Assembly: GCA_016124945.1 (NCBI GenBank)
Contig: WGMT01000051.1
Location: 19,628 to 83,627, forward strand
From: a bacterium
GTDB taxonomy: Bacteria; Chloroflexota; Anaerolineae; Caldilineales; Caldilineaceae
Direction of reading: 5' to 3'
Length of the DNA stretch: 64,000 bases
Shown: piece by piece, positions 17,116-25,151 of the stretch
How positions within the stretch are numbered: position 1 is the stretch's first letter
Layout of the letters: each line of letters opens with the position of its first letter
Translations under genes and position numbers: made by a program
Notes under the pieces: generated by a model
Seen by the model: the letters and a program-made list of their open reading frames with translations, nothing else
Databases searched by the model: none
What the model was told of the DNA's origin: nothing

Positions 17116-17961
17116 ATGATGAACTCCCTCAAAGTTGCTGTTGCCCAAACCCATTGGACCGGTCGCCGTGTGACCATGATCGAGTCTGTGCGCGGATTGG
17201 TGGCTGAGGCCGCAGGACTGGGCGCTCAGCTTGTCTGTTTGCAGGAATTTACACTGTCGCCCTACTTTGCCAGTGTGATTGACCCCGAAAACTACATCTG
17301 GGCCGAGCCGTTGCGTGGGGGAGATTCGGATCTGCTCTTCGGCGAACTGGCAAAGAGCCACGGACTCTACGTCGTGGGGAGCTTGTTTGAAGAAAGCGAT
17401 GATGGTCGATATTGGGATACCGCCACCCTGCATAATCCTGGCGGGGATCTGGTGGGCTTCACGCGTAAGGTCCACATTCCACAAGGGGACGGTTACCACG
17501 AGGACCACTACTTCGGCGGATCAGACGAGTTTCCCGTCCACGACATCGGCGGGGTGAAGACGGCGCTGCCCACCTGCTATGATCAATGGTTCCCCGAACT
17601 GTCGCGCATCTACGCACTCAACGGGGCCGAGTTTATCTTCTATCCCACCGCGATTGGATCGGAACCGTCCGCCCCCGAAATTGACACCATGCCCGCCTGG
17701 CAGACAGTGATGCGCGGGCAGGCTATCGCCAATGGCGTCTTCATCGCCGCCGCCAACCGCACCGGCGTCGAAGGTGTCACCTTCTACGGCAGCAGCTTCA
17801 TCTGCGATCCAATGGGCAACGTCCTGGCACAGGCCAGCCGCGACCAGACGGAAGTGATCGTTGCAGACCTTGATCCGATGGTTTTTGCGCAGTGGCGGGA
17901 GTTGTTTCCGCTGTTGCGGCAGAGAAGGCCGGCGGTGTATGGACGGTTGACGGAAGCGTAA
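17116..17961 (+). CDS. aguB: N-carbamoylputrescine amidase-type nitrilase
   Basis: A 281-residue carbon-nitrogen hydrolase. The Glu-Lys-Cys triad is visible: E44 in CLQEF, K118 in TRKVHIPQG, and C154 in PTCYDQWFPE. The CYDQWFPE neighbourhood and HEDHYF are characteristic of AguB. It converts N-carbamoylputrescine to putrescine, ammonia and carbon dioxide, the step after agmatine deiminase (encoded 4 kb downstream). Two adjacent ATG codons at 17116 and 17119 are possible starts; upstream in-frame codons would fall in the hairpin. The stop lies in the first heptamer of the following array. Confidence 0.88.
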   Translation: MMNSLKVAVAQTHWTGRRVTMIESVRGLVAEAAGLGAQLVCLQEFTLSPYFASVIDPENYIWAEPLRGGDSDLLFGELAKSHGLYVVGSLFEESDDGRYWDTATLHNPGGDLVGFTRKVHIPQGDGYHEDHYFGGSDEFPVHDIGGVKTALPTCYDQWFPELSRIYALNGAEFIFYPTAIGSEPSAPEIDTMPAWQTVMRGQAIANGVFIAAANRTGVEGVTFYGSSFICDPMGNVLAQASRDQTEVIVADLDPMVFAQWRELFPLLRQRRPAVYGRLTEA

Positions 17962-18146
17962 TGCGTAATACGTCAACCTTCTCTTTTCTGGATTGGGAAT
18001 CTTTTCTGGATTGGGAATCTTTTCTGGATTGGGAATCTTTTCTGGATTGGGAATCTTTCGCTGTACTGGCGAACTTTATATGAGAACAGACCAATAGCCC
18101 AACCAACGTCCTCAACCAATTACGCATCACGCATTACGAATTACGG
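17958..18146. repeat. Inverted 7-bp arrays with four 18-bp repeats in the loop
   Basis: The left arm GTAATGC, GTAATAC (17958-17971) contains the aguB stop. The right arm (18119-18146) reads ATTACGC, ATCACGC, ATTACGA, ATTACGG. The loop carries four exact 18-bp units starting CTTTTCTGG (17983-18054). Tandem repeats in a hairpin loop also occur at 10244-10295. Confidence 0.85.
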
Positions 18147-18153
18147 AGGTTCC

Positions 18154-19470
18154 ATGTCCGACAAATCCACCAAAACCACCGAAATCCTCGAAAAACAGCG
18201 CGCCCATCTGTGGCCCAATCACCTGCTCTACTACACCGAACCCATGCCATTGGAACGCGGGGACGGTCTTTACGTGTGGGACGTAGAAGGCAAGCAATAT
18301 CTCGACTTCTTCGCCGGGATCTTGACTACCAGCGTCGGCCACAACAACCCGAAGGTGAACAAGCGCGTCCACGAACAAGTGGACAAACTGCTGCACACGT
18401 CCACACTCTACCCCAGCGAGAACCACGTGACCCTGGGCGAAAAGCTGGCCGAAATCACCCCGGGCGATCTCAACACCTTCTACTTCGGCACCTCCGGCAC
18501 CGACGCCGACGAGACCGCTGTGATGATCGCCAAAATTTACACCGGCTATCAGGAGATCATCGCCCTGCGTCATGGCTACAGCGGCAAATCGCCCATGGGC
18601 ATGGCCCTCACCGGGCAGGCCCCCTGGCGCATCGGCGGCACCCAGATCGCGGGGATCAAACACGCGCTCACACCCTACTGCTACCGCTGCCCGCTCAAGA
18701 TGACCTATCCTTCCTGTGGCGTTGCCTGCGCTGAGGATGTGGAAGACGTGATCCGCACCAGCACGTCGGGCAAGATCGCCGCCTTCCTGGCCGAGCCGAT
18801 CCAGGGGGTGGGCGGCTTTATCACGCCACCCGCCGAGTATTTCGCCATCGTACAGGAGATCGTCCACCGCTACGGCGGGCTGATGATCATCGACGAAGTG
18901 CAGACCGGCTTCGGGCGCACCGGCGAACACTGGTTCGGTATCGAACACGCCGGCATCGCCCCCGATGTAATGACCATGGCCAAAGGCATTGCCAATGGCC
19001 TGCCCCTCTCGGCCACCGCCACTACCCCCGAGATCGCCCAGAGCACTGCCAGCGCAGGATTGACCATCAGCACTTTTGGCGGCAACCCCGTCTCCACGGC
19101 GGCGGCGTTGGGTGTCCTCGAAGCACTGCACGAGGACGCACCCCCTGCTCGCAGCGCCGACGTGGGTGCGCACCTGCGTGCCGGCCTGGAACGCCTCTCC
19201 GAAAAGTACCCCCTCATCGGCGACGTGCGCGGCCGCGGCCTCATGCAGGGCGTGGAATTGGTCCTCGATCGCGAGACCAAAGAACCCGCGCCCAAGCAGG
19301 TCGCCGCTATCTTCGAGGCCACCCGATCCCTGGGCCTGCTCATCGGCAAAGGTGGCCTCTACGGCAACACCCTGCGCATCGCCCCGCCCCTCACCGCCAC
19401 CAAAGAGCATGTGGACGAGGCGATTGAGAAGTTAGATGTGGCGTTTGCTAGAGTGCAGGAGACGGTTTAG
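18154..19470 (+). CDS. Class III aminotransferase (polyamine or omega-amino acid type)
   Basis: A 438-residue PLP-dependent aminotransferase. IIDEVQTGFGRTG carries the PLP aspartate, and K277 in MTMAKGIANG is the likely Schiff-base lysine. The N-terminal YLDFFAGILTTSVGH is typical of the alanine-glyoxylate/5-phosphohydroxylysine lyase-like subgroup of class III. The substrate cannot be fixed; between aguB and a GABA aminotransferase-like gene, transamination of putrescine or a derived omega-amino acid is plausible. It starts at ATG 18154 after GGAGG. Confidence 0.82.
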   Translation: MSDKSTKTTEILEKQRAHLWPNHLLYYTEPMPLERGDGLYVWDVEGKQYLDFFAGILTTSVGHNNPKVNKRVHEQVDKLLHTSTLYPSENHVTLGEKLAEITPGDLNTFYFGTSGTDADETAVMIAKIYTGYQEIIALRHGYSGKSPMGMALTGQAPWRIGGTQIAGIKHALTPYCYRCPLKMTYPSCGVACAEDVEDVIRTSTSGKIAAFLAEPIQGVGGFITPPAEYFAIVQEIVHRYGGLMIIDEVQTGFGRTGEHWFGIEHAGIAPDVMTMAKGIANGLPLSATATTPEIAQSTASAGLTISTFGGNPVSTAAALGVLEALHEDAPPARSADVGAHLRAGLERLSEKYPLIGDVRGRGLMQGVELVLDRETKEPAPKQVAAIFEATRSLGLLIGKGGLYGNTLRIAPPLTATKEHVDEAIEKLDVAFARVQETV

Positions 19471-19471
19471 C

Positions 19472-19574
19472 GTAGTGCGTAGTTCGTAGTGCGTGTCTCA
19501 TTGAGAATCTCACTTCTCGATTGGGTACAAATCGCCCATTCGAGATCCTCAACGGACTACGCACTACGCACTAA
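19472..19574. repeat. Inverted 7-bp arrays between the two aminotransferase genes
   Basis: The left arm GTAGTGC, GTAGTTC, GTAGTGC (19472-19492) follows the stop at once. The right arm is GGACTAC, GCACTAC, GCACTAA (19554-19574). The same unit appears at 49290-49423. Confidence 0.85.
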
Positions 19575-19631
19575 ATCCAACCCGCCAACACTCATCAACC
19601 CATTCAACATACTTTACAAGGGATTCTCCCC

Positions 19632-20978
19632 ATGCCCACCATCAACCTCATCACCGAAATCCCCGGCCCCAAGAGTCGCGCGATTGTGGCGCGACGCGAG
19701 GCGGCGTCGGCGCGGGGAGCCGCCAAGCTCACCAATATCGCCGTCGAATCGGCAGCGGGCGCAGCGGTCACCGATGTGGACGGCAACACCTTCCTCGACT
19801 TCGCCGGTGGCATCGGCGTACTGGCCGTCGGTCACTGTCCGCCCGCTGTGGTGGACGCAATCAAGGCCCAGGCCAAAAAGCTGATCCACATGTGCGCCAT
19901 CGTCGCCAGCTACGAGCCGTTTGTCGAAGTCTGTGAACTGCTTAACGCCGCCACGCCCGGCAACTTCTCCAAGAAAACGGTGCTGCTCAACAGTGGGGCC
20001 GAAGCAGTGGAGACGGCCATCAAGATCGCCCGCGCCTACACCGGGCGCGCCGGTATCGTCGTCTTTGAGGGCGCCTACCACGGGCGCACCAACCTGACGT
20101 TGGGCATGACCAGCAAATACGGCCTCTTCAAAAAGGGCTTTGGTCCCTTCCCATCAGAAATTTACCGGCTGCCCTTCCCCAACGTCTACCGCCGCCCCGA
20201 CGAGATGAGCGAAGAAGGCTACGTGGAATGGTCTGTGCGTCAGCTCGAAAACGCCCTCATCGCCCAGGTAGACCCGTCCGCAATTGCCGCGATTGTGATC
20301 GAGCCGGTGCAGGGCGAAGGTGGTTTTGTGCCCGCTCCGTTGCGATTCTTACAGCGCATTCGTGAAATCTGTGATAAACATGGAATTGTGATGGTGGCCG
20401 ACGAGATCCAATGTGGCTTTGGTCGCACCGGCAAACTTTTCGCTGTGGAACACTACGGCGTCGTACCCGACTTGATCTGTTCGGCCAAGTCGCTGGCTGC
20501 AGGGATGCCGCTGGCGGCTGTCACCGGCAAGGCCGAAATCGTGGACGCCCCCCATCCTGGTGGTTTGGGTGGGACCTACAGCGGCAATCCGCTTGCTTGC
20601 GTCGCAGCAGTGGAAGCGATTAAGATGATCCGCGAGCCTGCTTTCCTAAACCGAGTGGCCGATCTCGGTAGTCACCTACGCGGACACCTGGCGCAGTTGA
20701 AGCGACGACATCCCAATCTCATCGGCGATGTGCGTGGGCTGGGTGCAATGTTGGCAATGGAGATCGTCAAAGATCCTGTTACCAAGGAACCCAACATGGA
20801 CGCCACCGGCGCTATCTGCCAAGAAACGCTAAAACGCGGGTTGATCACCATCCGTGCCGGGCTGTATAGTAATTGTGTACGCTTCTTGCCGCCGCTTACT
20901 CTTAGCGATGTGGAACTCGACGAAGGCATTGACGTTCTCTTTGCATCGGTGGATGCGGTGGCCGGGGCGCTCTCTTGA
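19632..20978 (+). CDS. gabT: 4-aminobutyrate aminotransferase-like enzyme
   Basis: A 448-residue class III aminotransferase. VADEIQCGFGRTGKLFAVEH holds the PLP-binding aspartate; K286 in ICSAKSLAAGMPLAAVTG is the likely PLP lysine; GGTYSGNPLACVAA matches GabT-type enzymes. Expected reaction: GABA plus 2-oxoglutarate to succinate semialdehyde plus glutamate. It would complete a putrescine-to-succinate semialdehyde route if an aminobutyraldehyde dehydrogenase, not seen in this window, is encoded elsewhere. The start is ATG 19632 after AAGGGA. Only moderate similarity to the preceding aminotransferase is apparent, so the two probably have different substrates. Confidence 0.85.
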   Translation: MPTINLITEIPGPKSRAIVARREAASARGAAKLTNIAVESAAGAAVTDVDGNTFLDFAGGIGVLAVGHCPPAVVDAIKAQAKKLIHMCAIVASYEPFVEVCELLNAATPGNFSKKTVLLNSGAEAVETAIKIARAYTGRAGIVVFEGAYHGRTNLTLGMTSKYGLFKKGFGPFPSEIYRLPFPNVYRRPDEMSEEGYVEWSVRQLENALIAQVDPSAIAAIVIEPVQGEGGFVPAPLRFLQRIREICDKHGIVMVADEIQCGFGRTGKLFAVEHYGVVPDLICSAKSLAAGMPLAAVTGKAEIVDAPHPGGLGGTYSGNPLACVAAVEAIKMIREPAFLNRVADLGSHLRGHLAQLKRRHPNLIGDVRGLGAMLAMEIVKDPVTKEPNMDATGAICQETLKRGLITIRAGLYSNCVRFLPPLTLSDVELDEGIDVLFASVDAVAGALS

Positions 20979-21000
20979 AAATAATTCTGTGCTTCTGTTT

Positions 21001-21080
21001 GACGGTAGACGGTAGACGGAAGACGAACGAGAAGTAGGTTCACGCCCCATACGTTCGTCTTCTGTCCATCGCCCTCCGTC
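21001..21080. repeat. Inverted 7-bp arrays between gabT and aguA
   Basis: The left arm GACGGTA twice, GACGGAA, GACGAAC (21001-21028) faces the right arm GTTCGTC, TTCTGTC, CATCGCC, CTCCGTC (21053-21080) across a 24-bp loop. Units nearest the loop pair best. Confidence 0.82.
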
Positions 21081-21099
21081 CCAATCCTAGATTGCTGCT

Positions 21100-22221
21100 A
21101 TGAGCTACTACTACCCAACTTTTCTTGAAGATACGACCCTACACTCCTTCCCCTCTGAGGACGGTTTCCACATGCCTGCCGAGTGGGAACCCCATGCGCG
21201 CTGCTGGATGCTCTGGCCCCAGCGCGACGACGTCTGGCGGCGCGATGCGGGGCCGGCGCAAGAGGCATTTGCCGCCGTCGCCGAATCTATCTCACGCTTT
21301 GAGCCGGTGGTGGTCGGTGTCATGCCTGCCCAGTGGGAAAGGGCGCGGCGTATGCTGCCCGAAGAAGTGAATGTGGTGGAAATCTACTACGACGACGCCT
21401 GGATGCGTGATGTTGGACCCACCTTTGTAATCAACCAGGACGGCCAGGTCCGCGGCATCGACTGGGAGTTCAACGCCTGGGGTGGCCTCTACAAAGACTT
21501 CAGCCAGGATCAGCGGGTGGCGCGACAGGTGCTTGACCAAATCGAAACACCGCGCTACACTGCCGAATTAGTGATGGAAGGTGGCGCGCTGCACGTGGAC
21601 GGCGAAGGCACGCTCATGGTTGTGGCCGAGAATCTGCTCAACGACAACCGCAATCCGCACCTGAGCCGCGCCGAAATCGAGGGCACACTCTGCGAATACC
21701 TCAATGTCGAAAAGGTGATCTGGTTGCCCTACGGCGTCTTCGAAGACGAGACAGACGGCCATATCGACAACCTGTGTTGCTTCGTCCGCCCTGGTGTGGT
21801 GGCGCTGACGTGGACAGATGATCCCGGCGATCCACAATACGCACGGTCGCACCTGGCCTACGATGTGCTGTCAAAGGTCACCGACGCACGGGGACGTGCT
21901 CTGGAAATTCACAAAATTCACCAGCCCGGTCCGCTCTATTTGTCGCACGAAGAAGCTTTTGGCGTGGTGCCCCGCGGCGGCACCTACAACCGTATGGCCG
22001 GTCAACGGCTGGCGGGATCGTACATCAATTACTACGTTGCCAATGGCGGCGTCGTCGTCCCTGTGTTCGACGACCCGTACGACGATGAAGCCTTGGAAAC
22101 AATCCAGTCGCTCTACCCAGATCGCAACGTTGTCGGCGTTCCCGCCCGCGAAATTTTGCTTGGCGGCGGTAATATCCACTGTATCACGCAACAACAGCCT
22201 GCAGGGCAGATGACAAGGTGA
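21100..22221 (+). CDS. aguA: Agmatine deiminase
   Basis: A 373-residue enzyme of the guanidino-modifying superfamily that hydrolyses agmatine to N-carbamoylputrescine and ammonia. Family blocks are clear: FHMPAEWEPHARCWMLWPQR near the N-end, DDAWMRDVGPTFV, EGGALHVDGEGT, and the C-terminal GGGNIHCITQQQP with the catalytic C361. Length matches characterised agmatine deiminases. Its product is the substrate of the AguB-type amidase encoded upstream. No arginine decarboxylase is in the window, so agmatine may come from outside the cell. Confidence 0.93.
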   Translation: MSYYYPTFLEDTTLHSFPSEDGFHMPAEWEPHARCWMLWPQRDDVWRRDAGPAQEAFAAVAESISRFEPVVVGVMPAQWERARRMLPEEVNVVEIYYDDAWMRDVGPTFVINQDGQVRGIDWEFNAWGGLYKDFSQDQRVARQVLDQIETPRYTAELVMEGGALHVDGEGTLMVVAENLLNDNRNPHLSRAEIEGTLCEYLNVEKVIWLPYGVFEDETDGHIDNLCCFVRPGVVALTWTDDPGDPQYARSHLAYDVLSKVTDARGRALEIHKIHQPGPLYLSHEEAFGVVPRGGTYNRMAGQRLAGSYINYYVANGGVVVPVFDDPYDDEALETIQSLYPDRNVVGVPAREILLGGGNIHCITQQQPAGQMTR

Positions 22222-22257
22222 CTGGGTGACTGGGTGACAAGGTGAGGAGTTGACGCG

Positions 22258-22332
22258 ATGTCTGAGGATGAGGGTGAAGAAGAGGATGATGAAAAAGATG
22301 ATGAAGATGAAGATGATGAGATGACGGGTTGA
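22258..22332 (+). CDS. Possible 24-residue highly acidic peptide
   Basis: A short frame with GAGGAG at about 9 bp before its ATG encodes a peptide almost wholly of Asp and Glu. The DNA is a GAT/GAA-rich simple sequence, which by itself gives such a frame. A GGATCA...TGATCC dyad (22333-22346) follows the stop. I rate it as more likely low-complexity DNA than a gene. Confidence 0.2.
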   Translation: MSEDEGEEEDDEKDDEDEDDEMTG

Positions 22333-22428
22333 GGATCATTTGATCCATCATCCTGTGATCCCATCGTCTATTTGCACGATGCATCGTCGCATCGATGCCT
22401 CTTCGTTTCATCTCAAAGGATCGCACCT

Positions 22429-23523
22429 ATGTCGAAGCTACGTCTGCTTGAACTAAGCGGTTCATACTATGAAATGGGCTTTGCCCACGGGCAAGCCTAC
22501 GCCGACGACATCCGCCGTTACACCGAAGAACGTGTCTCCCTGGCCGGTCAGGCCGGGTGGACGGGCCATAGCCTCGCCCGCGACGAAGTGCTTGCCCTGG
22601 CCGAAGCCTGTGTGACCGAGCACGAAGCCTACGCCCCCGATCTGATGGACGAACTTCGTGGCATCGGCGATGCTACCGGTCTCAGCCTGGCCGAATTGGT
22701 GATCACCAACGGCTTCACCGACTTCGTCGACACCGTCTACACCTACGCCCGCCAAAAGGTAGCTACACCCCTTGCCGCCGACGATTGCACCGCCTTCATC
22801 GTGCCCAATCACCGCGCCGCCGATGGGCATGGCATCTTCGGGCAGACGTGGGACATGCACGCCACGTCTACCGAATTCGTGATCCTGCTGCGCTGCCGTC
22901 CCAACAATGCCCCATCCTGCCTCACTTTCACCATCACTGGCTGTATCGGCATGATCGGTATGAACGATGCCGGCATTGTCGTCGGCATCAACAACTTGTT
23001 GGGCGGCGACGGACAAATCGGCGTCACCTGGCCGTTTGTTGTGCGCAAAGCGCTACAACAGACGGATATCGAATCTGCTTTGCGTTGTATCACTGAGGCC
23101 AAATTGGCCGGCGCGCACAACTACTTACTTTTCGATAAGGAGGGAAACGGGTACAATATTGAGGCGACGTCGAGCGCCACGGCTGTTACCAAACTCGACG
23201 GGGATGCCCCCCATGGGCATGCCATCGTGCATACCAACCATTGTCTTGTTACCGATACGCTGGCTCGTTGCCGTCCGCGCTCAGCGGCGTCACAAGCCAG
23301 CACCGAAGCACGCCTGTCCCGTGCTACACACCTACTGGATCGGACAGATATCACACCGGACCATCTTATGGAACTCACACGAGACGAAACCATCTGTGTC
23401 CGCGCCACACCGCCGTTACATATTGAGAGCTGCGGCGCTGCCATTATGCGACCGTCCACCGGCGATTTTTGGGCCGTGTGGGGGGTGCCTGCCCACAACA
23501 CCTACGAACATTTCCACCTCTGA
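22429..23523 (+). CDS. C45 family autoproteolytic acyltransferase/hydrolase
   Basis: A 364-residue Ntn-hydrolase resembling acyl-CoA:6-aminopenicillanic acid acyltransferase. The N-terminal SGSYYEMGFAHGQAY is typical of the family, and DDCTAFIVP places the N-terminal nucleophile of the mature beta subunit at C120, where self-cleavage would occur. GQTWDMHA and GMIGMNDAGIVVGINNL follow as in relatives. The start at 22429 follows AAAGGA. Natural substrates of bacterial members are mostly unknown; next to polyamine genes and two acetyltransferases, an N-acylated amine is possible but unproven. Confidence 0.82.
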   Translation: MSKLRLLELSGSYYEMGFAHGQAYADDIRRYTEERVSLAGQAGWTGHSLARDEVLALAEACVTEHEAYAPDLMDELRGIGDATGLSLAELVITNGFTDFVDTVYTYARQKVATPLAADDCTAFIVPNHRAADGHGIFGQTWDMHATSTEFVILLRCRPNNAPSCLTFTITGCIGMIGMNDAGIVVGINNLLGGDGQIGVTWPFVVRKALQQTDIESALRCITEAKLAGAHNYLLFDKEGNGYNIEATSSATAVTKLDGDAPHGHAIVHTNHCLVTDTLARCRPRSAASQASTEARLSRATHLLDRTDITPDHLMELTRDETICVRATPPLHIESCGAAIMRPSTGDFWAVWGVPAHNTYEHFHL

Positions 23524-23687
23524 CTGACGACTTCCGAGCCAATTCCATCTGCGCGTCAGGTTGACGGCACAATTCAACGTTTCCGCAACACGCACCGCCC
23601 ACCTTAGCGGACGAGAATCGATCTATCCATCGATTTCCGTCACTGCTATTCACTATCCAAGGGGGCCGCGGTCGCGGCGAACGAGAT

Positions 23688-24395
23688 ATGAACAATCCAA
23701 TAAGCTTCACGAATTTGCGTCCTGAGCATGCTGCACAGTTGCGTCTCTTGCAGCTAACCTGTTTTCCGAACGTGCCGCCGGATCATCTCTTCTCCGAAGA
23801 GAATCTTTTGCATATGGCCGAAGTATTGCCTGATCTTGTTTTCGTGGCATTCGACGGCGACAAGGCTGTGGGCATGGGGGCGGGTATGTACGTCAACTTT
23901 GATTTCACCAAACCCCAACATACCCTCGACGAAATCGAAGGGGAGGGGTGTTGCAGCAACCATAACCCTAACGGCGAGTATTATTACGGCACGGACATCA
24001 GCGTCCACCCTGCCTATCGTCGCCGCGGGATTGGCAGCCAACTCTACTCTCTGCGCAAAGACCTGGTGCGCCGAGCCAACAAACGTGGCATCATCGCCGG
24101 CGGTGAAATCCCCGGCTATGCCCGTTACATCCGCCAAATGCGAGCAGACGATTACATCGCCAGAGTTGTTGCCGGTGAAATCTACGATCCTACGCTCAAT
24201 TTCCAGCTTCAGCACGGATTCAGAGTGCGTGGAACACTCAAAAATTACTTCCACGACAAGACCACCCGCGGCTGGGCGTCTTTGATTGTGTGGGAAAATC
24301 CAGACTATCGGGAACCGACCCATCTCGGTGATACACAGATAAATGCGGAGAGAGCATCCTCAGATGCCATCCTCGATGGTTCAAGCCGCATCTGA
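23688..24395 (+). CDS. GNAT family acetyltransferase with repeat-encoded tail
   Basis: A 235-residue N-acetyltransferase-like protein. The acetyl-CoA loop is YRRRGIGSQLY, preceded by the beta-4 strand ISVHP, and SLIVWENP ends the fold. It is a clear paralogue of the next gene (shared YYYGTDISVHP and VRGTLKNYF patterns). The paralogue stops right after IVWEN, while this protein runs about 30 residues further, and the final 17 residues come from an inserted hairpin repeat. The tail is therefore probably not functional. The acceptor substrate is unknown. Confidence 0.82.
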   Translation: MNNPISFTNLRPEHAAQLRLLQLTCFPNVPPDHLFSEENLLHMAEVLPDLVFVAFDGDKAVGMGAGMYVNFDFTKPQHTLDEIEGEGCCSNHNPNGEYYYGTDISVHPAYRRRGIGSQLYSLRKDLVRRANKRGIIAGGEIPGYARYIRQMRADDYIARVVAGEIYDPTLNFQLQHGFRVRGTLKNYFHDKTTRGWASLIVWENPDYREPTHLGDTQINAERASSDAILDGSSRI

Positions 24396-24408
24396 GTACT
24401 CACTCCGC
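24345..24408. repeat. Dispersed 65-bp hairpin element, copy 1 (inside a gene end)
   Basis: The left arm starts GCGGAGAGAGCATCCTCAG; the right arm ends in ACTCACTCCGC (to 24408). This is the most degenerate of four copies and overlaps the 3' end of the first GNAT gene. Confidence 0.75.
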
Positions 24409-24441
24409 AGACATAATGAATTCCTTTGGGTAGCTGCCTTA

Positions 24442-25086
24442 ATGGATCGTAAAGAAGTGATGAGGCGCATCGAGATTGTCAACATTCGCCCTGAGTACGC
24501 ACCAGGACTGGCGCAGCTTCAACGCGACTGCTTCCCGACCCTGGGCGTTCAGGAATTGATGAAGGAGGAGCACTTCCTCAGTCACCATGAGATCTTCCCT
24601 GAAGGTGACTTCGTGGTGCTGCTGAATGACCGCGTCATCGGCCTGGGATCGGGCTTCTTCATCGACTTCGATTTCGACGCGCCGCATCACTCCTTCCTCG
24701 AAGTCATCGCCGACGGTTACTACACCAACCATGATCCCGAAGGCGACTACTACTACGCCGCCGACATCAGCGTCCACCCCGACTTTCGCGGCCTGGGCAT
24801 CGGGCGTCTTCTCTACGATGCCCGCAAGGATCTCGTCCGCCGCTATGGCAAGAAAGGCATCGTCGGCGGCGGCGTGTTGCCCGGCTACGTCCACCACAAG
24901 GGCAAGATCACGCCCACCGAGTACGTCGCCCGCATCGTGCGCGGCGAACTGAGCGATCCTACCCTTTCCTTTCAACTGCGCAACGGTTTCCAGGTACGGG
25001 GAATGCTCGAAAACTACCTCGAAGACAGCGCTTCGGACAATTGGGCGGCGTTGATTGTGTGGGAGAATGAAGCGGTAACGCTATGA
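24442..25086 (+). CDS. GNAT family acetyltransferase
   Basis: A 214-residue paralogue of the preceding GNAT, with acetyl-CoA motif FRGLGIGRLLYDARK after ISVHP, and closing strand ALIVWEN. The frame is open to 24343 across the hairpin element, but ATG 24442 (or 24460) gives a protein that aligns with the paralogue from its first strand. The ribosome binding site is weak for both. Tandem duplication of an acetyltransferase is the simplest history. The substrate is unknown. Confidence 0.82.
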   Translation: MDRKEVMRRIEIVNIRPEYAPGLAQLQRDCFPTLGVQELMKEEHFLSHHEIFPEGDFVVLLNDRVIGLGSGFFIDFDFDAPHHSFLEVIADGYYTNHDPEGDYYYAADISVHPDFRGLGIGRLLYDARKDLVRRYGKKGIVGGGVLPGYVHHKGKITPTEYVARIVRGELSDPTLSFQLRNGFQVRGMLENYLEDSASDNWAALIVWENEAVTL

Positions 25087-25092
25087 TTCGGT

Positions 25093-25144
25093 ACTGGGTT
25101 GATGATATCTCTTGCTGCAATGCAAACAACATCATCAACCCAGT
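25093..25144. repeat. Intergenic hairpin between convergent genes
   Basis: Arms ACTGGGTTGATGAT (25093-25106) and its exact complement (25131-25144) are separated by 24 bp, between the end of the second GNAT gene and the end of the minus-strand oxidoreductase gene. It could terminate both transcripts although no T-run is present. Confidence 0.75.
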
Positions 25145-25151
25145 CAACCTG

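Noticed and set aside
18127..19410. A 427-codon minus-strand frame opposite the first aminotransferase gene
   Set aside because: It mirrors the codon structure of the plus-strand gene, has no ribosome binding site or domain, and the plus-strand protein has full aminotransferase motifs.
22258..22332. Acidic peptide as a solid gene call
   Set aside because: GAT/GAA-rich simple sequence gives such a frame by default. It is kept only as a low-confidence entry.
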